From: an uncultured Monoglobus sp.
Lineage (GTDB): Bacteria > Bacillota > Clostridia > Monoglobales > Monoglobaceae
Length of the DNA stretch: 53,814 bases
Direction of reading: 5' to 3'
NCBI GenBank assembly: GCA_947630505.1
Contig: CANRHV010000012.1
Location: forward strand, 1 to 53,814
The notes under the pieces are model-generated. The model searched no databases. It was not told where the DNA came from and worked only from the letters and a program-made list of their open reading frames with translations. Below, in pieces: positions 43,578 through 51,891 of the stretch. A program made the translations under genes and the position numbers. Each line of letters begins with the position of its first letter. The stretch's first letter is position 1.

Positions 43578-45008
43578 TTACTCGTTATAGCTTTTGAGCA
43601 GATCATATCTTATATCCCACAGCTTTTGCGAAAGATCCACATAATAGGTGTGGGGATTATTGAACCTTTTTACCTCGTCCCATATAAGGCCGAGCTCCTT
43701 TTCGGCGTAATCTTTTATCTCGCCGAGAGTCGGCGACTCATACACCAGCTTGCCGCCCCTGAATATCGGGACCTGAAGCTCAACGGCGCTGAAATCGGTG
43801 ACCGTCTTGCGCTTCCAGGTGTTCTGGGGGTCGAATATCTCATAGGGCGCGCTTTCGTCGATCTTCTCGTCATACGCCGTCAGCACGTCGGCTATCGCCA
43901 TGCCCGTCTCGTTTGAATACAGGCGGACGACCTTTTTAAAATACGGGTTTGTAATCTTCTGCACGTTCTCGCTTATTTTGATGCGCGGAACGATCTCTCC
44001 GTCCTTCTCGATCGCAACCAGCTTGTACACTCCGCCGAACACCGGCTCGGACTTTGACGTGATGAGCCTTTCGCCCACGCCGAACGAGTCGATCTTAGCT
44101 CCCTGCCTGAGAATATCGCGGATTATGTACTCGTCAAGGGAATTTGACGCGCACACCGCGGCCTCGGTCCATCCGGCGTCATCAAGCATCTTTCTGGCTT
44201 TTTTTGACAGATAGGTTATGTCGCCGCTGTCTATCCTTATGCCGCACTTTTTGATTCCCATAGGTTTAAGCACCTCGTTAAACACGCGGATGGCGTTGGG
44301 TATGCCGCTTTTTAACACGTTATAGGTGTCAACCAGCAGCGTGCAGTTTTCGGGATAGCACTTCGCGTAGGCGAGAAAAGCCTCATACTCGCTGTCGAAG
44401 CTCTGAACCCAGCTGTGAGCCATCGTGCCGAGCGCAGGTATATCGAACATGCGCTCGCTTATCGTGCAGGCCGTGCCGACAACGCCCCCGATATAGGCGG
44501 CTCTCGAGCCGTAGATCGCTCCGTCGTAACCCTGAGCGCGCCTCGAGCCGAATTCCATAACGGGAATACCGTTTGCCGCGCGGACAATACGGTTGCTCTT
44601 TGTGGCGATCAAACTCTGGTGGTTAACGGTGAGAAGAACCATGGTCTCGACAAACTGAGCCTGAATGATCGGGCCGCGGACGGTCACAAGGGGCTCGCCC
44701 GGGAAAATCGGCGTGCCCTCGGGAATAGCCCACACGTCGCATTTGAATTCAAAATCTCTGAGATAATTTAAAAACTCCTCGCAGAACATATTTTTTCCGC
44801 GGAGATACTCTATATCGTCATCGGTAAACTTAAGCTCGGACAAATATTTGATCAGCTGCTCCACGCCGGCCATTATCGCGAATCCCGCCCCGTCGGGAGC
44901 CTGACGGAAAAACATGTCAAAATAGGCGATACGATCACCCATTCCGCACTCCAGATAGCCGTTCGCCATAGTGATCTCATAAAAATCCGTAAGCATTGTA
45001 TAATTCAT
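43578..45008 (-). CDS. pncB: Nicotinate phosphoribosyltransferase
   Basis: A 476-residue enzyme of the NAD salvage pathway that joins nicotinate and PRPP to form nicotinate mononucleotide, with ATP hydrolysis. The N-terminus LTDFYEITMANGY, EFGSRRAQGYDGA, the phosphorylated His198 (GTMAHSWVQSF) and RIDSGDI are all present. The first gene of the operon, with GAGGTGAG before the ATG. Its partner prs follows directly. NAD made here would also feed the sirtuin at 21174. Confidence 0.95.
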   Translation of the reverse strand: MNYTMLTDFYEITMANGYLECGMGDRIAYFDMFFRQAPDGAGFAIMAGVEQLIKYLSELKFTDDDIEYLRGKNMFCEEFLNYLRDFEFKCDVWAIPEGTPIFPGEPLVTVRGPIIQAQFVETMVLLTVNHQSLIATKSNRIVRAANGIPVMEFGSRRAQGYDGAIYGSRAAYIGGVVGTACTISERMFDIPALGTMAHSWVQSFDSEYEAFLAYAKCYPENCTLLVDTYNVLKSGIPNAIRVFNEVLKPMGIKKCGIRIDSGDITYLSKKARKMLDDAGWTEAAVCASNSLDEYIIRDILRQGAKIDSFGVGERLITSKSEPVFGGVYKLVAIEKDGEIVPRIKISENVQKITNPYFKKVVRLYSNETGMAIADVLTAYDEKIDESAPYEIFDPQNTWKRKTVTDFSAVELQVPIFRGGKLVYESPTLGEIKDYAEKELGLIWDEVKRFNNPHTYYVDLSQKLWDIRYDLLKSYNE

Positions 45009-45052
45009 TGAAACTCACCTCATAGCCCGTGTCGGCATATTCTTACGCTATA

Positions 45053-45081
45053 AGTATACCATTTAAGTCGATATTAAACAA
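45053..45081 (-). promoter_or_regulatory. Promoter of the pncB-prs-miaB-mutSL operon
   Basis: On the minus strand: TTGTTT (45076-45081), 17 bases, and an extended -10 TGGTATACT (TATACT at 45053-45058). It is the only evident promoter for the seven minus-strand genes from pncB to miaA. Confidence 0.55.
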
Positions 45082-45194
45082 GCAAAAATTTAACACAAAT
45101 ATTACAAAAGATTAACCCACGCTCATAAAAAAGTTGACAAAACAACCAAAAATTTTCAAAGGCGCAAAAAAACCGTAAAACACAACAAAATAAA

Positions 45195-45224
45195 TTGACA
45201 ATGTCGGCGCGTAAATGTTATAAT
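45195..45224 (+). promoter_or_regulatory. Promoter of the NusG-II/Gx transporter pair
   Basis: TTGACA (45195-45200), an 18-base spacer, and TATAAT (45219-45224), 29 bases before the start codon at 45253, divergent from the pncB promoter. Confidence 0.8.
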
Positions 45225-45252
45225 TTAAGGGTTAGAAAGGTGCGGAACACCG

Positions 45253-45630
45253 ATGAAAAATAAAGTACTGATAACAATTTTCGCGCTGGCGCTCGCGCTG
45301 TGCGCCGCTGTCATCCTGATTCGAGGCGGCGGAAAAGGCGAGGCGAAAACCGCCGAGATACTGCTAAACGGCGAGGTCGAGCGGACGATAGACCTGAGCG
45401 CCGCGGCGGAGCCTTATGATCTCAGGATCGAGAGCGAAAACGGATACAACATCGTGCATGTCGAGCGCGGCGCCGTCTCGGTGACCGAGGCAGACTGCCC
45501 CGACAAGGTCTGCGTAAAGCAGGGCAGGATCACGGGGAGCGCATATCCCATAGTCTGCCTGCCCCACAAGCTGACGATTCGGATAGTGTCGGGCGGGGGC
45601 GGCGAGATCGACGCGGTGACCGGGAGGTAA
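45253..45630 (+). CDS. NusG domain II-containing exported protein
   Basis: A 125-residue protein with one N-terminal membrane segment (about 6-24) followed by the NusG domain II fold, outside the membrane, with DLRIESENGYNIVHVERGAV and the conserved DCPDKVCVKQGRI block and CLPHKL. In Clostridia such proteins lie beside Gx transporters and often in electron-transfer or isoprenoid clusters; their task is not known. The following gene starts 5 bases after its stop. Confidence 0.85.
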   Translation: MKNKVLITIFALALALCAAVILIRGGGKGEAKTAEILLNGEVERTIDLSAAAEPYDLRIESENGYNIVHVERGAVSVTEADCPDKVCVKQGRITGSAYPIVCLPHKLTIRIVSGGGGEIDAVTGR

Positions 45631-45635
45631 ACAGA

Positions 45636-46154
45636 GTGGACAAAAAATTCGGTATAAGACGAATAACGCTGATGGGCGTGCTGACCGCGATCGCGCTGAC
45701 GATATTTGTGCTCGAGGCGCAGATACCGCCGCTGACCGCGATTCCCGGAATCAAGCTCGGCCTTGCGAATATAGTGACGCTGTTCGCGCTGGCGGCGCTC
45801 GGGCCGAGAGACGCGTTTATTATCCTGACAGTCCGCGTGTTTTTGGGCAGCGTATTCTCGGGCCAGATAATGACCTTGGCCTACAGCATGACGGGCGGCC
45901 TGCTCTGTCTCGCCGCGGAGAGCCTGCTCATAAAAACGCCTCTTAAAAAAAACCTCTGGGCGATAAGCGTGATCGGCGCAATTATCCACAACGCGGCGCA
46001 GATCTGCGTGGCCGTCATTATCACCTTGACGCCCGGCATCTTCTGGTACCTGCCGTATCTCATAATCGCGGGAATAATCACCGGAGCCTTCACCGGAGCC
46101 TGCGTGCAGCTCACCCTCAAAAAAGGCGAAAAAATAATAAGCAAGCTGCTGTAA
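45636..46154 (+). CDS. Gx transporter family membrane protein (HepS-I-like)
   Basis: A 172-residue membrane protein with about five hydrophobic helices. GVLTAIALTIFVLEAQIPP, GIKLGLANIVTLFAL and the Gly-rich VFLGSVFSGQIM are characteristic of the Gx transporter family, often annotated heptaprenyl diphosphate synthase component I. GTG 45636 follows GGGAGGT, which lies in the last codons of the NusG-II gene. A link to quinone precursor supply or flavin/vitamin uptake is suggested for the family, not shown here. Confidence 0.87.
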   Translation: MDKKFGIRRITLMGVLTAIALTIFVLEAQIPPLTAIPGIKLGLANIVTLFALAALGPRDAFIILTVRVFLGSVFSGQIMTLAYSMTGGLLCLAAESLLIKTPLKKNLWAISVIGAIIHNAAQICVAVIITLTPGIFWYLPYLIIAGIITGAFTGACVQLTLKKGEKIISKLL

Positions 46155-46235
46155 ACAACGCGGCCGGCTTTTTAAATTCCACAAAAATCACACAAAGCAA
46201 ACATATTCTTCACACAATGCGGCGGTATTATTGAT

Positions 46236-46264
46236 CCGTAATCAAAAATATTACAAAATTACGG
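46236..46264 (+). promoter_or_regulatory. Inverted repeat next to the ribosome binding site of the repeat protein
   Basis: CCGTAAT (46236-46242) and ATTACGG (46258-46264) pair perfectly around a 15-base loop and end directly before AAAGGAG (46265-46271). It could regulate translation or be an operator. Not tested by folding. Confidence 0.4.
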
Positions 46265-46280
46265 AAAGGAGCTGCTTTAT

Positions 46281-46859
46281 ATGAACAGCAAAACAAAAAA
46301 ATTATGCGCGGTCCTGTCGGCCATAGCTCTGACAGCATCTATGGGTACGGCCTTCGCCGCGGAGAGCACGGAGGATTACGGCTACAAACAGGGAAAGGCA
46401 AACATCTACGGCACGGGCGGCGAGCAGACATTTGTTTATGACGAAAACTCGGCCGACGCGGACTACGGCTACAGACAGGGAAAAGCGACGCACTACGGCA
46501 CAGGCGGCGAGCAGACATTTGTTTATGACGAAAACTCGGCCGACGCGGACTACGGCTACAGACAGGGTAAGGCTCACCGCGGAGGCGCGGACAGCCGCCA
46601 CATCGACAGCGAGGCGCTTGTTGAGGCCGGCATAATCGACCAAGCGACCGCCGACGCCATAGCCGAATACGCGTCAAAAAAGCATGAGGATATAAGCGCG
46701 CTGCATGAGAACGCGGCAAACATGACCCCCGAGGAACGCTCGGCGGCGTTTGAGGAGAGAAAAGCGCAGCGCAAAGACGGAGTCGATGAGCTTGTTGAGG
46801 CGGGTATCATAACCGAGGAACAGGCTGAGGCGATCAAGAACTACACTCCCGAAGAATAA
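46281..46859 (+). CDS. Exported protein with 29-residue tandem repeats
   Basis: A 192-residue protein with a signal peptide ending AFAA (residue 27). Then come two and a half copies of a 29-residue unit centred on DYGYRQGKA and YGTGGEQTFVYDENSADA; the 87-base DNA unit (at 46416 and 46503) is nearly identical between copies. The C-terminal half holds two copies of an LVEAGIIxxxxAxAIxxY helix pair, as in DUF2680-like proteins. The specific function is unknown. AAAGGAG precedes the ATG and a strong terminator follows. Confidence 0.8.
   Translation: MNSKTKKLCAVLSAIALTASMGTAFAAESTEDYGYKQGKANIYGTGGEQTFVYDENSADADYGYRQGKATHYGTGGEQTFVYDENSADADYGYRQGKAHRGGADSRHIDSEALVEAGIIDQATADAIAEYASKKHEDISALHENAANMTPEERSAAFEERKAQRKDGVDELVEAGIITEEQAEAIKNYTPEE
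46416..46590. repeat. 87-base tandem repeat in the exported repeat protein gene
   Basis: The unit beginning GGCGGCGAGCAGACATTTG occurs at 46416 and again at 46503 with only a few substitutions, keeping the frame. Suggests recent expansion. Confidence 0.85.
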
Positions 46860-46873
46860 AGATCAACAAATCC

Positions 46874-46900
46874 GAGGCGCGGCGGAGCCGCGCCTCTTTT
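46874..46900 (+). terminator. Terminator of the repeat-protein gene
   Basis: GAGGCGCGGC (46874-46883) and GCCGCGCCTC (46887-46896) form a 10-base-pair GC-rich stem with a 3-base loop, followed by TTTT. Confidence 0.9.
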
Positions 46901-46904
46901 CCGA

Positions 46905-46933
46905 TTGAAAAAATCTCGGAGCTGTGATATAAT
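46905..46933 (+). promoter_or_regulatory. Promoter of the two-component system
   Basis: TTGAAA (46905-46910), 17 bases, and an extended -10 (TGATATAAT, TATAAT at 46928-46933), directly after the preceding terminator. Confidence 0.8.
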
Positions 46934-46971
46934 AGTTTATAATAAAAACACTTGAAAAAGGATCGGTGGCA

Positions 46972-47640
46972 ATGGCTAAAATATTGATCGTTGACGACGA
47001 GCCCGATATACGCGCGCTCGTGCGCAGGTACGCCGAGCGCGAGGGCTACGAGACGCGCGAGGCCGCGAACGGCATCGAGGCGGTCTCGATGTGCCGCGAG
47101 GATGACTTTGACGTTGTGATAATGGACGCGATGATGCCCGAACTTGACGGATTCTCGGCCTGCAAGGAAATACGGGCGGAAAAGGACGTCCCGGTTATCA
47201 TGCTTTCCGCCCGCGGCGAGGAATACGACAAGCTGTTCGGCTTTGAGACGGGAGCCGACGATTATGTGGTAAAACCGTTTTCGCCGCGCGAGCTGATGGC
47301 GCGCGTCAAAGTTGTGATCGGGCGGCGCGGCGCAAAGGATAGCGGCGGCGTCAAGATCGGTAACATCAGGATCGACACCTTAGGCAGGCTCGTTTATATA
47401 TCGGGCGAGAAAACCGAGCTCACCGCAAAGGAATACGACCTGCTGCTTTATCTCATAGAAAACAAAGGCATTGTTCTGACGCGCGAGCAGATCATGAACG
47501 CCGTTTGGGGCTGCGATTATTTTTCCGCCGACCGCACGGTCGACTGGCAGATAAAGCAGCTGCGCGCGCGTTTGGGAGATTGCAGAAATTACATTGTCAC
47601 TGTGCGAGGGGTGGGATATAAATTTGAAACCGAAAACTAA
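46972..47640 (+). CDS. OmpR/PhoB-family response regulator
   Basis: A 222-residue DNA-binding response regulator. The receiver domain (1-115) has the acidic pair Asp8-Asp9, phospho-acceptor Asp52 (VIMDAMMPELDG) and VVKPF; the C-terminal winged helix has LTAKEYDLLLYL and VRGVGYKFE. ATG 46972 is preferred to GTG 46966 given AAAAGGA. It is followed by its kinase with a 17-base overlap. Target genes are not shown. Confidence 0.94.
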   Translation: MAKILIVDDEPDIRALVRRYAEREGYETREAANGIEAVSMCREDDFDVVIMDAMMPELDGFSACKEIRAEKDVPVIMLSARGEEYDKLFGFETGADDYVVKPFSPRELMARVKVVIGRRGAKDSGGVKIGNIRIDTLGRLVYISGEKTELTAKEYDLLLYLIENKGIVLTREQIMNAVWGCDYFSADRTVDWQIKQLRARLGDCRNYIVTVRGVGYKFETEN

Positions 47641-49057
47641 ATCTATCGGATTTAAGTTGTGGATATATTTCACCGCTTTCGCGGCGGTCATACTGGCGGT
47701 TCTGTGGCTGCTGCAAACCGTCTTTTTGCAGAGCTTTTACACCGGTATGCAAAAGCACAGGATAAGCAATATCGCCGAAAAAATCAGCGATGCCGGAGAC
47801 GGCGCGGAATACGCCATAGACACGTTGGCCGCGCAAAACTCGATACTGATACTTTTGACCGACGGCGAGGGCAATATCCTGCACAGCGCCGACGAGTACA
47901 GCCCGTCGTACGGCGCCGACACGCACAGCCACGGCGGCGGCAAAAACCCATACAAGGCGGGAGAGGCGCAAAACTGGCAGGAGCAGGCATACCGCCGGCT
48001 GCCCGAGCACTACGACGATTTTCTGGATAAGCTGGGCTCAAACGACAGCGTGTGCTACACTATCGACCGAGAAAACGGAGACGGCACGCTCGTGTACGGA
48101 CGGCGGCTCGATGACGGAAATATCCTGTACATAAACACCGTTTTGGGCGCGGTCGGCTCCGCGGTGTCGATAATCAGAATACAGCTGTGCGCCGTCACGC
48201 TTCTTGCGCTCCTTATCGGCCTCGCGATCGCGATCTGGATATCAAAAAGATTTTCAAAGCCGTTTTCGGAACTGTCACGGCAATCGCTCAAAATGGCGGG
48301 CGGTGATTTTGACGTGAAATTCAACAGAGGCTTTTGCGCCGAGACCGACGAGCTCGCCGATTCCCTCGAATATGCCGCGGGCAGGATCGCCGAGACCGAC
48401 AAGCTGCGCCGCGAGCTGATGGCTAACGTGTCCCACGATCTGCGCACGCCCCTCACCATGATAAAAGGCTATGCGGAGCTTATACGCGACCTTGACGGCT
48501 CGGAAGACTCGGCCAAGGACGCGGATGTCATAATCCGGGAATCCGACAGACTGACGCTGTTGGTAAACGATATACTCGACTATTCAAAGCTGCAGTCGGG
48601 CGCGGCGGCGTTTGAGTTCGAGCGCTTTGACCTGAGCGCACTCGCGCAAAGCACAGCGGAACAATTCGCGGCGGTATGCGAAGCGGAAGGCACCGAAATA
48701 ATCACCGAGATCGAGCCGCAAAAATACGTCTCGGCGGACAAGCGCAGGATAGAGCAGGTGCTGTATAACCTGATCTCAAACGCGGCCGCCCACGCGGGCG
48801 AAGACAAGCGCGTTTATGTCTCGGTCAAAGACAGCGGAGAGTTCGCTCGGGCCGAGATATGCGACAACGGCAACGGCATAAGCCCCGACGATCTTCCGCA
48901 TATTTGGGACAGATATTTCACGTCAAAAGAGCGCGGCTCAAACGGGCTGGGTCTCTCGATAGTGAAAGAGATACTGACCGCCCACGGCGCTAGGTTCGGA
49001 GTTGAAAGCGAGGAGGACCGCGGAAGCGTCTTTTGGTTCGAGTTGAAACGCGATTGA
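47624..49057 (+). CDS. Membrane sensor histidine kinase
   Basis: A 477-residue kinase partner of the preceding regulator. Two transmembrane helices (about 10-30 and 185-208) flank an extracellular sensor region of about 150 residues rich in Gly/His/Asp (DTHSHGGGKNPYK); then HAMP, the HisKA box with His271 (ANVSHDLRTPL) and an HATPase domain with N (NLISNAAAHA) and G boxes (GLGLSIVKE). The likely start is TTG 47624, which has GAGGGGTGGGA 7 bases upstream and overlaps the regulator by 17 bases. The His-rich loop might sense a metal; that is a guess. Confidence 0.9.
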   Translation: MKPKTKSIGFKLWIYFTAFAAVILAVLWLLQTVFLQSFYTGMQKHRISNIAEKISDAGDGAEYAIDTLAAQNSILILLTDGEGNILHSADEYSPSYGADTHSHGGGKNPYKAGEAQNWQEQAYRRLPEHYDDFLDKLGSNDSVCYTIDRENGDGTLVYGRRLDDGNILYINTVLGAVGSAVSIIRIQLCAVTLLALLIGLAIAIWISKRFSKPFSELSRQSLKMAGGDFDVKFNRGFCAETDELADSLEYAAGRIAETDKLRRELMANVSHDLRTPLTMIKGYAELIRDLDGSEDSAKDADVIIRESDRLTLLVNDILDYSKLQSGAAAFEFERFDLSALAQSTAEQFAAVCEAEGTEIITEIEPQKYVSADKRRIEQVLYNLISNAAAHAGEDKRVYVSVKDSGEFARAEICDNGNGISPDDLPHIWDRYFTSKERGSNGLGLSIVKEILTAHGARFGVESEEDRGSVFWFELKRD

Positions 49058-49171
49058 TCGGGCGGCCTATATGCGCGGCTTTGAAAAAAGGCCGCGTATT
49101 TTACGCGCAAATTTTTACAAATCGGGAACTTTTTCCAAATTTTTGTCGTCTTACATATAGAGCATACAAAA

Positions 49172-49470
49172 CGCCGTAGGGCGGATGACCCCGGACGTCC
49201 GTCTGCCTCGCCCTCCGGGGAGGGAAAGGTGGCGCCGAAGGCGACTGAAAGAAAAACCCCTTCCACCGCAAGCGGTCCCCTCCCCCACTTACGCAGGGGA
49301 AGCTAATGTTAGGCTCCCCTTCCTTTAGGAGGGGGAGCTGTCGGCGGAGCCGACTGAGGGGGTGGCCCTAGTATCTAGTATCTAGTATCTATTTCCTAGT
49401 CCCTGCGTTCCCACCTCCGTCAGGCTGCGCCTGACACCTCCTCCCGGGAGGAGGCAAAAAAACGGCTGCG
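49172..49470. repeat. Palindrome-rich intergenic repeat region after the kinase gene
   Basis: This 490-base gene-free gap holds a unit starting CGTAGGGCGGATGACC (49174), related to those at 15123 and 15165, hairpins such as GGCGCCGAAGGCGACTG, a GGCTCCCCTTCCTTTAGGAGGGGGAGC hairpin near 49312, and CTAGTATC words tandemly repeated three times (49368-49390), which also occur in the 15200 element. It ends with a CAGGCTGCGCCTG and CCTCCTCCCGGGAGGAGG pair. No gene is seen from 49058 to 49546. Confidence 0.65.
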
Positions 49471-49546
49471 ATTACGAGACGTCGACCAAAGTGCGCGAAA
49501 CGCCATAGGGACGGAATTCCAAATTTTATATAAGGAGAGATAATAC

Positions 49547-50950
49547 ATGAAAAAGAATATAGTAATATTGACAATTATATTAACTTTATTCTCCATGAAT
49601 GTGTATTCAAGCGACTTGCAAATTGAATGCGAGATAATTGATAAAGGAGACAACTTTGTTTATCAATATAATGGCAAAGATATATTTTTAGGCAGCAATG
49701 GGCGTGAGGAAAATATTTGGTGGACGGGAAAGGAGTATATTTGGTTTAATGATTTAAACGGAAAGTACGAAAAGAGCACGGATGCGAGCAATTGGGAAGA
49801 TCTATATATTCAGCCGGATGTCAGCGATAAACTTTTTAATCTTGATTATATGGAAATTTGTTACTGTGACGGTGTATATATTGCCCGAAGTTCCCTATAT
49901 GATTCCCCGAACCAAATAATATCCGCCTTGGACCATGATATGTTAAATACAGATTTTGATCCTGTATATTATCTAAATGAAAACTTTGAGATAATAGGAG
50001 AAACAAATTTCGAATATCCTGTTACGGCTTTTAGTTATTACGATGGCAGGTTTTATATAAGAACACAGGACTATAAAACAAACTACGCCGAAAATACTTA
50101 TGTTGTCTCAAATTCGGAACATCAGCCGATCAATTATGTGTATGTTTCAAATGACGGCATATCATGGAATTTAGACGAATATTTGCAGGAAGTTCCGCTA
50201 TATAGCGACGGAAAATTAATGACCTTCGGCAAAGGGAATTATGTTCGCGAAAAATATTCCGATTTATACTATTCATTAAATGATATATCGGTTGGATTTG
50301 AGAATAACAGTTCCGCAAAAGTTATATATGAACAGACCCCGTTTGGCTCATTTTCAGTTGTTGACGGATTATTCCTATCTTATGACGGATTAGAGCGAAA
50401 CAAAAAACCGGTATCTTATTTCAGCGTTTCAAACGACGGGGTATATTGGTATAATGTGAAGTTTCCCGATTTTTATGACGGTGAGATCTTGACAAGGGTA
50501 TTCGAATTTAAGGATTCGTTTTTATTTAAAACCGGCAAAAGATTATTTAGATATGATCTCGATGACATTAAAAAGGAGCTGTCCGGTGATCCGATTTATG
50601 TAAAGCTCGATAACAATATCCTCGGCTTTGCGCAGCCGCCGGTTATGGAAAGCGACAGAATACTGGTGCCGATGCGTTTCCTGTTCGAACAAATAGGGGC
50701 CGAAGTAAATTGGAACGACGAAACCCAGACAGCTATAGCAACAAGCGCTCGTGACGGAGGCGAAAATACCGTAACATTTTCAATCGACAACACCACCGCC
50801 TATGTAAACGGCGCGGAAACCCCCATGGACGTCCCCGCCCGCCTCATAAACGACCAAACCTTCGTGCCTTTGCGTTTCCTATCCGAAAACCTAGGCTGCA
50901 CCGTCGAATGGGACGAAGCCGCAAACACCGCTGTAATAACAACTGAATAA
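49547..50950 (+). CDS. AT-rich exported protein with copper amine oxidase N-like C-terminal domain
   Basis: A 467-residue protein with a signal peptide (to about residue 22). The first 340 residues look like a beta-propeller or sialidase-like array of short repeats (YVYVSNDGISWN, YFSVSNDGVYWYN, STDASNWED), with no named family recognised. The last 110 residues are a copper amine oxidase N-terminal-like domain (VPMRFLFEQIGAEVNWNDETQTA and VPLRFLSENLGCTVEWDEAANTAVI), common in surface proteins of this group. Codons in the first part are strongly AT-rich and unlike the neighbours, whereas the tail is of normal composition, suggesting domain fusion or transfer. AAGGAG before the ATG. Confidence 0.75.
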   Translation: MKKNIVILTIILTLFSMNVYSSDLQIECEIIDKGDNFVYQYNGKDIFLGSNGREENIWWTGKEYIWFNDLNGKYEKSTDASNWEDLYIQPDVSDKLFNLDYMEICYCDGVYIARSSLYDSPNQIISALDHDMLNTDFDPVYYLNENFEIIGETNFEYPVTAFSYYDGRFYIRTQDYKTNYAENTYVVSNSEHQPINYVYVSNDGISWNLDEYLQEVPLYSDGKLMTFGKGNYVREKYSDLYYSLNDISVGFENNSSAKVIYEQTPFGSFSVVDGLFLSYDGLERNKKPVSYFSVSNDGVYWYNVKFPDFYDGEILTRVFEFKDSFLFKTGKRLFRYDLDDIKKELSGDPIYVKLDNNILGFAQPPVMESDRILVPMRFLFEQIGAEVNWNDETQTAIATSARDGGENTVTFSIDNTTAYVNGAETPMDVPARLINDQTFVPLRFLSENLGCTVEWDEAANTAVITTE

Positions 50951-50986
50951 AAAATGATTTTTGGAAATATATATTCCACATAGTTA

Positions 50987-51008
50987 GGCGGCATGACCAC
51001 ATGCCGCC
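50987..51008. other. Perfect hairpin between convergent genes
   Basis: GGCGGCATG (50987-50995) and CATGCCGCC (51000-51008) with an ACCA loop and no T tract. The following 51057-51084 is a decayed GTAGGGCxxACGACTCCGG repeat. It may stabilise the 3' end of the gene at 49547. Confidence 0.5.
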
Positions 51009-51106
51009 GCGGGACGCCGAGGTCGTTGTCACTTACGACTATAGCACGCAAAATGTCGTAGGGCAAACGACTCCGGCCGCCCGACAATCAATCGCGGGCA
51101 TTTTGT

Positions 51107-51457
51107 TTATTCAAAAACATTTTTAAAAACATCGTCTCCGTATTTATCATAAAGCTTTGCGGCAATTCGATAGCAATAATCATCATCTCTTTGTGAAACG
51201 ACGATTATATTCATAACGCGCTCCTCAAAACCAAGTGTATATACCACACGTATTCCTATGCCGCGATATTTTATTTTAAAAAATCTTGTAAGATTATGCC
51301 CGTCTTTATTTCCGAGCGGCTTGCCGTAACCATCAGGCGTCGGCAGCGGATTTAAACTGACTTTGGCAATTCCCTTAAGCACTTGTTTTTTGAAAGAATT
51401 ATCTAAATCCGCAATATCTTTTTTGGCCTCATCCGTAAATTTTACGCTCCACATCAT
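51107..51457 (-). CDS. RelE/ParE-superfamily toxin
   Basis: A 116-residue protein with the RelE fold pattern: VKFTDEAKKDIADLDNSFKKQVLKGIAKV, then LTRFFKIKYRGIGIRVVYTL and IIVVSQRDDDYCYRIAAKLYDKY. It is probably a ribosome-dependent mRNA interferase. Its start overlaps the antitoxin stop. Compared with RelE of E. coli it is somewhat long at the C-terminus. Confidence 0.85.
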   Translation of the reverse strand: MMWSVKFTDEAKKDIADLDNSFKKQVLKGIAKVSLNPLPTPDGYGKPLGNKDGHNLTRFFKIKYRGIGIRVVYTLGFEERVMNIIVVSQRDDDYCYRIAAKLYDKYGDDVFKNVFE

Positions 51458-51825
51458 TCGATCTCCATATCGTCAAGATCGTCGAATATCTCATCATATG
51501 TGAATCCGAATTCTTCTATAACATCATTAAAATCGGTCATCTCTGTTTTTTTGCCGAGTCTGGCTTCCGCCGTTTTCAAAAGTCTGCTTTCCTCGATTTT
51601 GTCCATAAGCGTCTCCATTTTTGCCGCTTTTTCCAAAAGTTCGCGATAACTGTCAATAGAAATAACAAGCGCTGTCGGCTGATTGTTTTTAAGCACAACA
51701 TATTCCGCGTTATTATTTTTTACATCGTCAAAAATCTGAGAGGTTTTGCCCTTACTGAAATCCGAGATCGGTATAAGCCGATCGGTTAGATCGAGGATCC
51801 CCGTATGCGCCGAATTAATACTCAC
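51454..51825 (-). CDS. Phd/YefM-family antitoxin
   Basis: A 123-residue antitoxin. The N-terminal Phd/YefM DNA-binding region (RLIPISDFSKGKTSQIFDDVKNNNAEYVVLKNNQPTALVISIDSYRELLE) is followed by an acidic C-terminal region that should bind the toxin. GTG 51825 is chosen because GAGGTG lies 6 bases upstream; GTG 51834 is the alternative. It overlaps the toxin by 4 bases. Confidence 0.85.
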   Translation of the reverse strand: MSINSAHTGILDLTDRLIPISDFSKGKTSQIFDDVKNNNAEYVVLKNNQPTALVISIDSYRELLEKAAKMETLMDKIEESRLLKTAEARLGKKTEMTDFNDVIEEFGFTYDEIFDDLDDMEIE

Positions 51826-51856
51826 GTTTCTCACCTCGCATTAAAAATGTATTTAT

Positions 51857-51884
51857 ATTATATCACAATGCTACAAAAAGTCAA
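51857..51884 (-). promoter_or_regulatory. Promoter of the Phd/RelE-type module
   Basis: On the minus strand: TTGACT (51879-51884), 16 bases, and an extended -10 TGATATAAT (TATAAT at 51857-51862), about 32 bases before the start. Confidence 0.75.
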
Positions 51885-51891
51885 CATAATT

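Noticed and set aside
49368-49400. Tandem TAGTATC heptamers as a CRISPR or replication iteron array
   Set aside because: Only three short copies, embedded in a palindromic repeat that recurs elsewhere; no origin features such as DnaA boxes.
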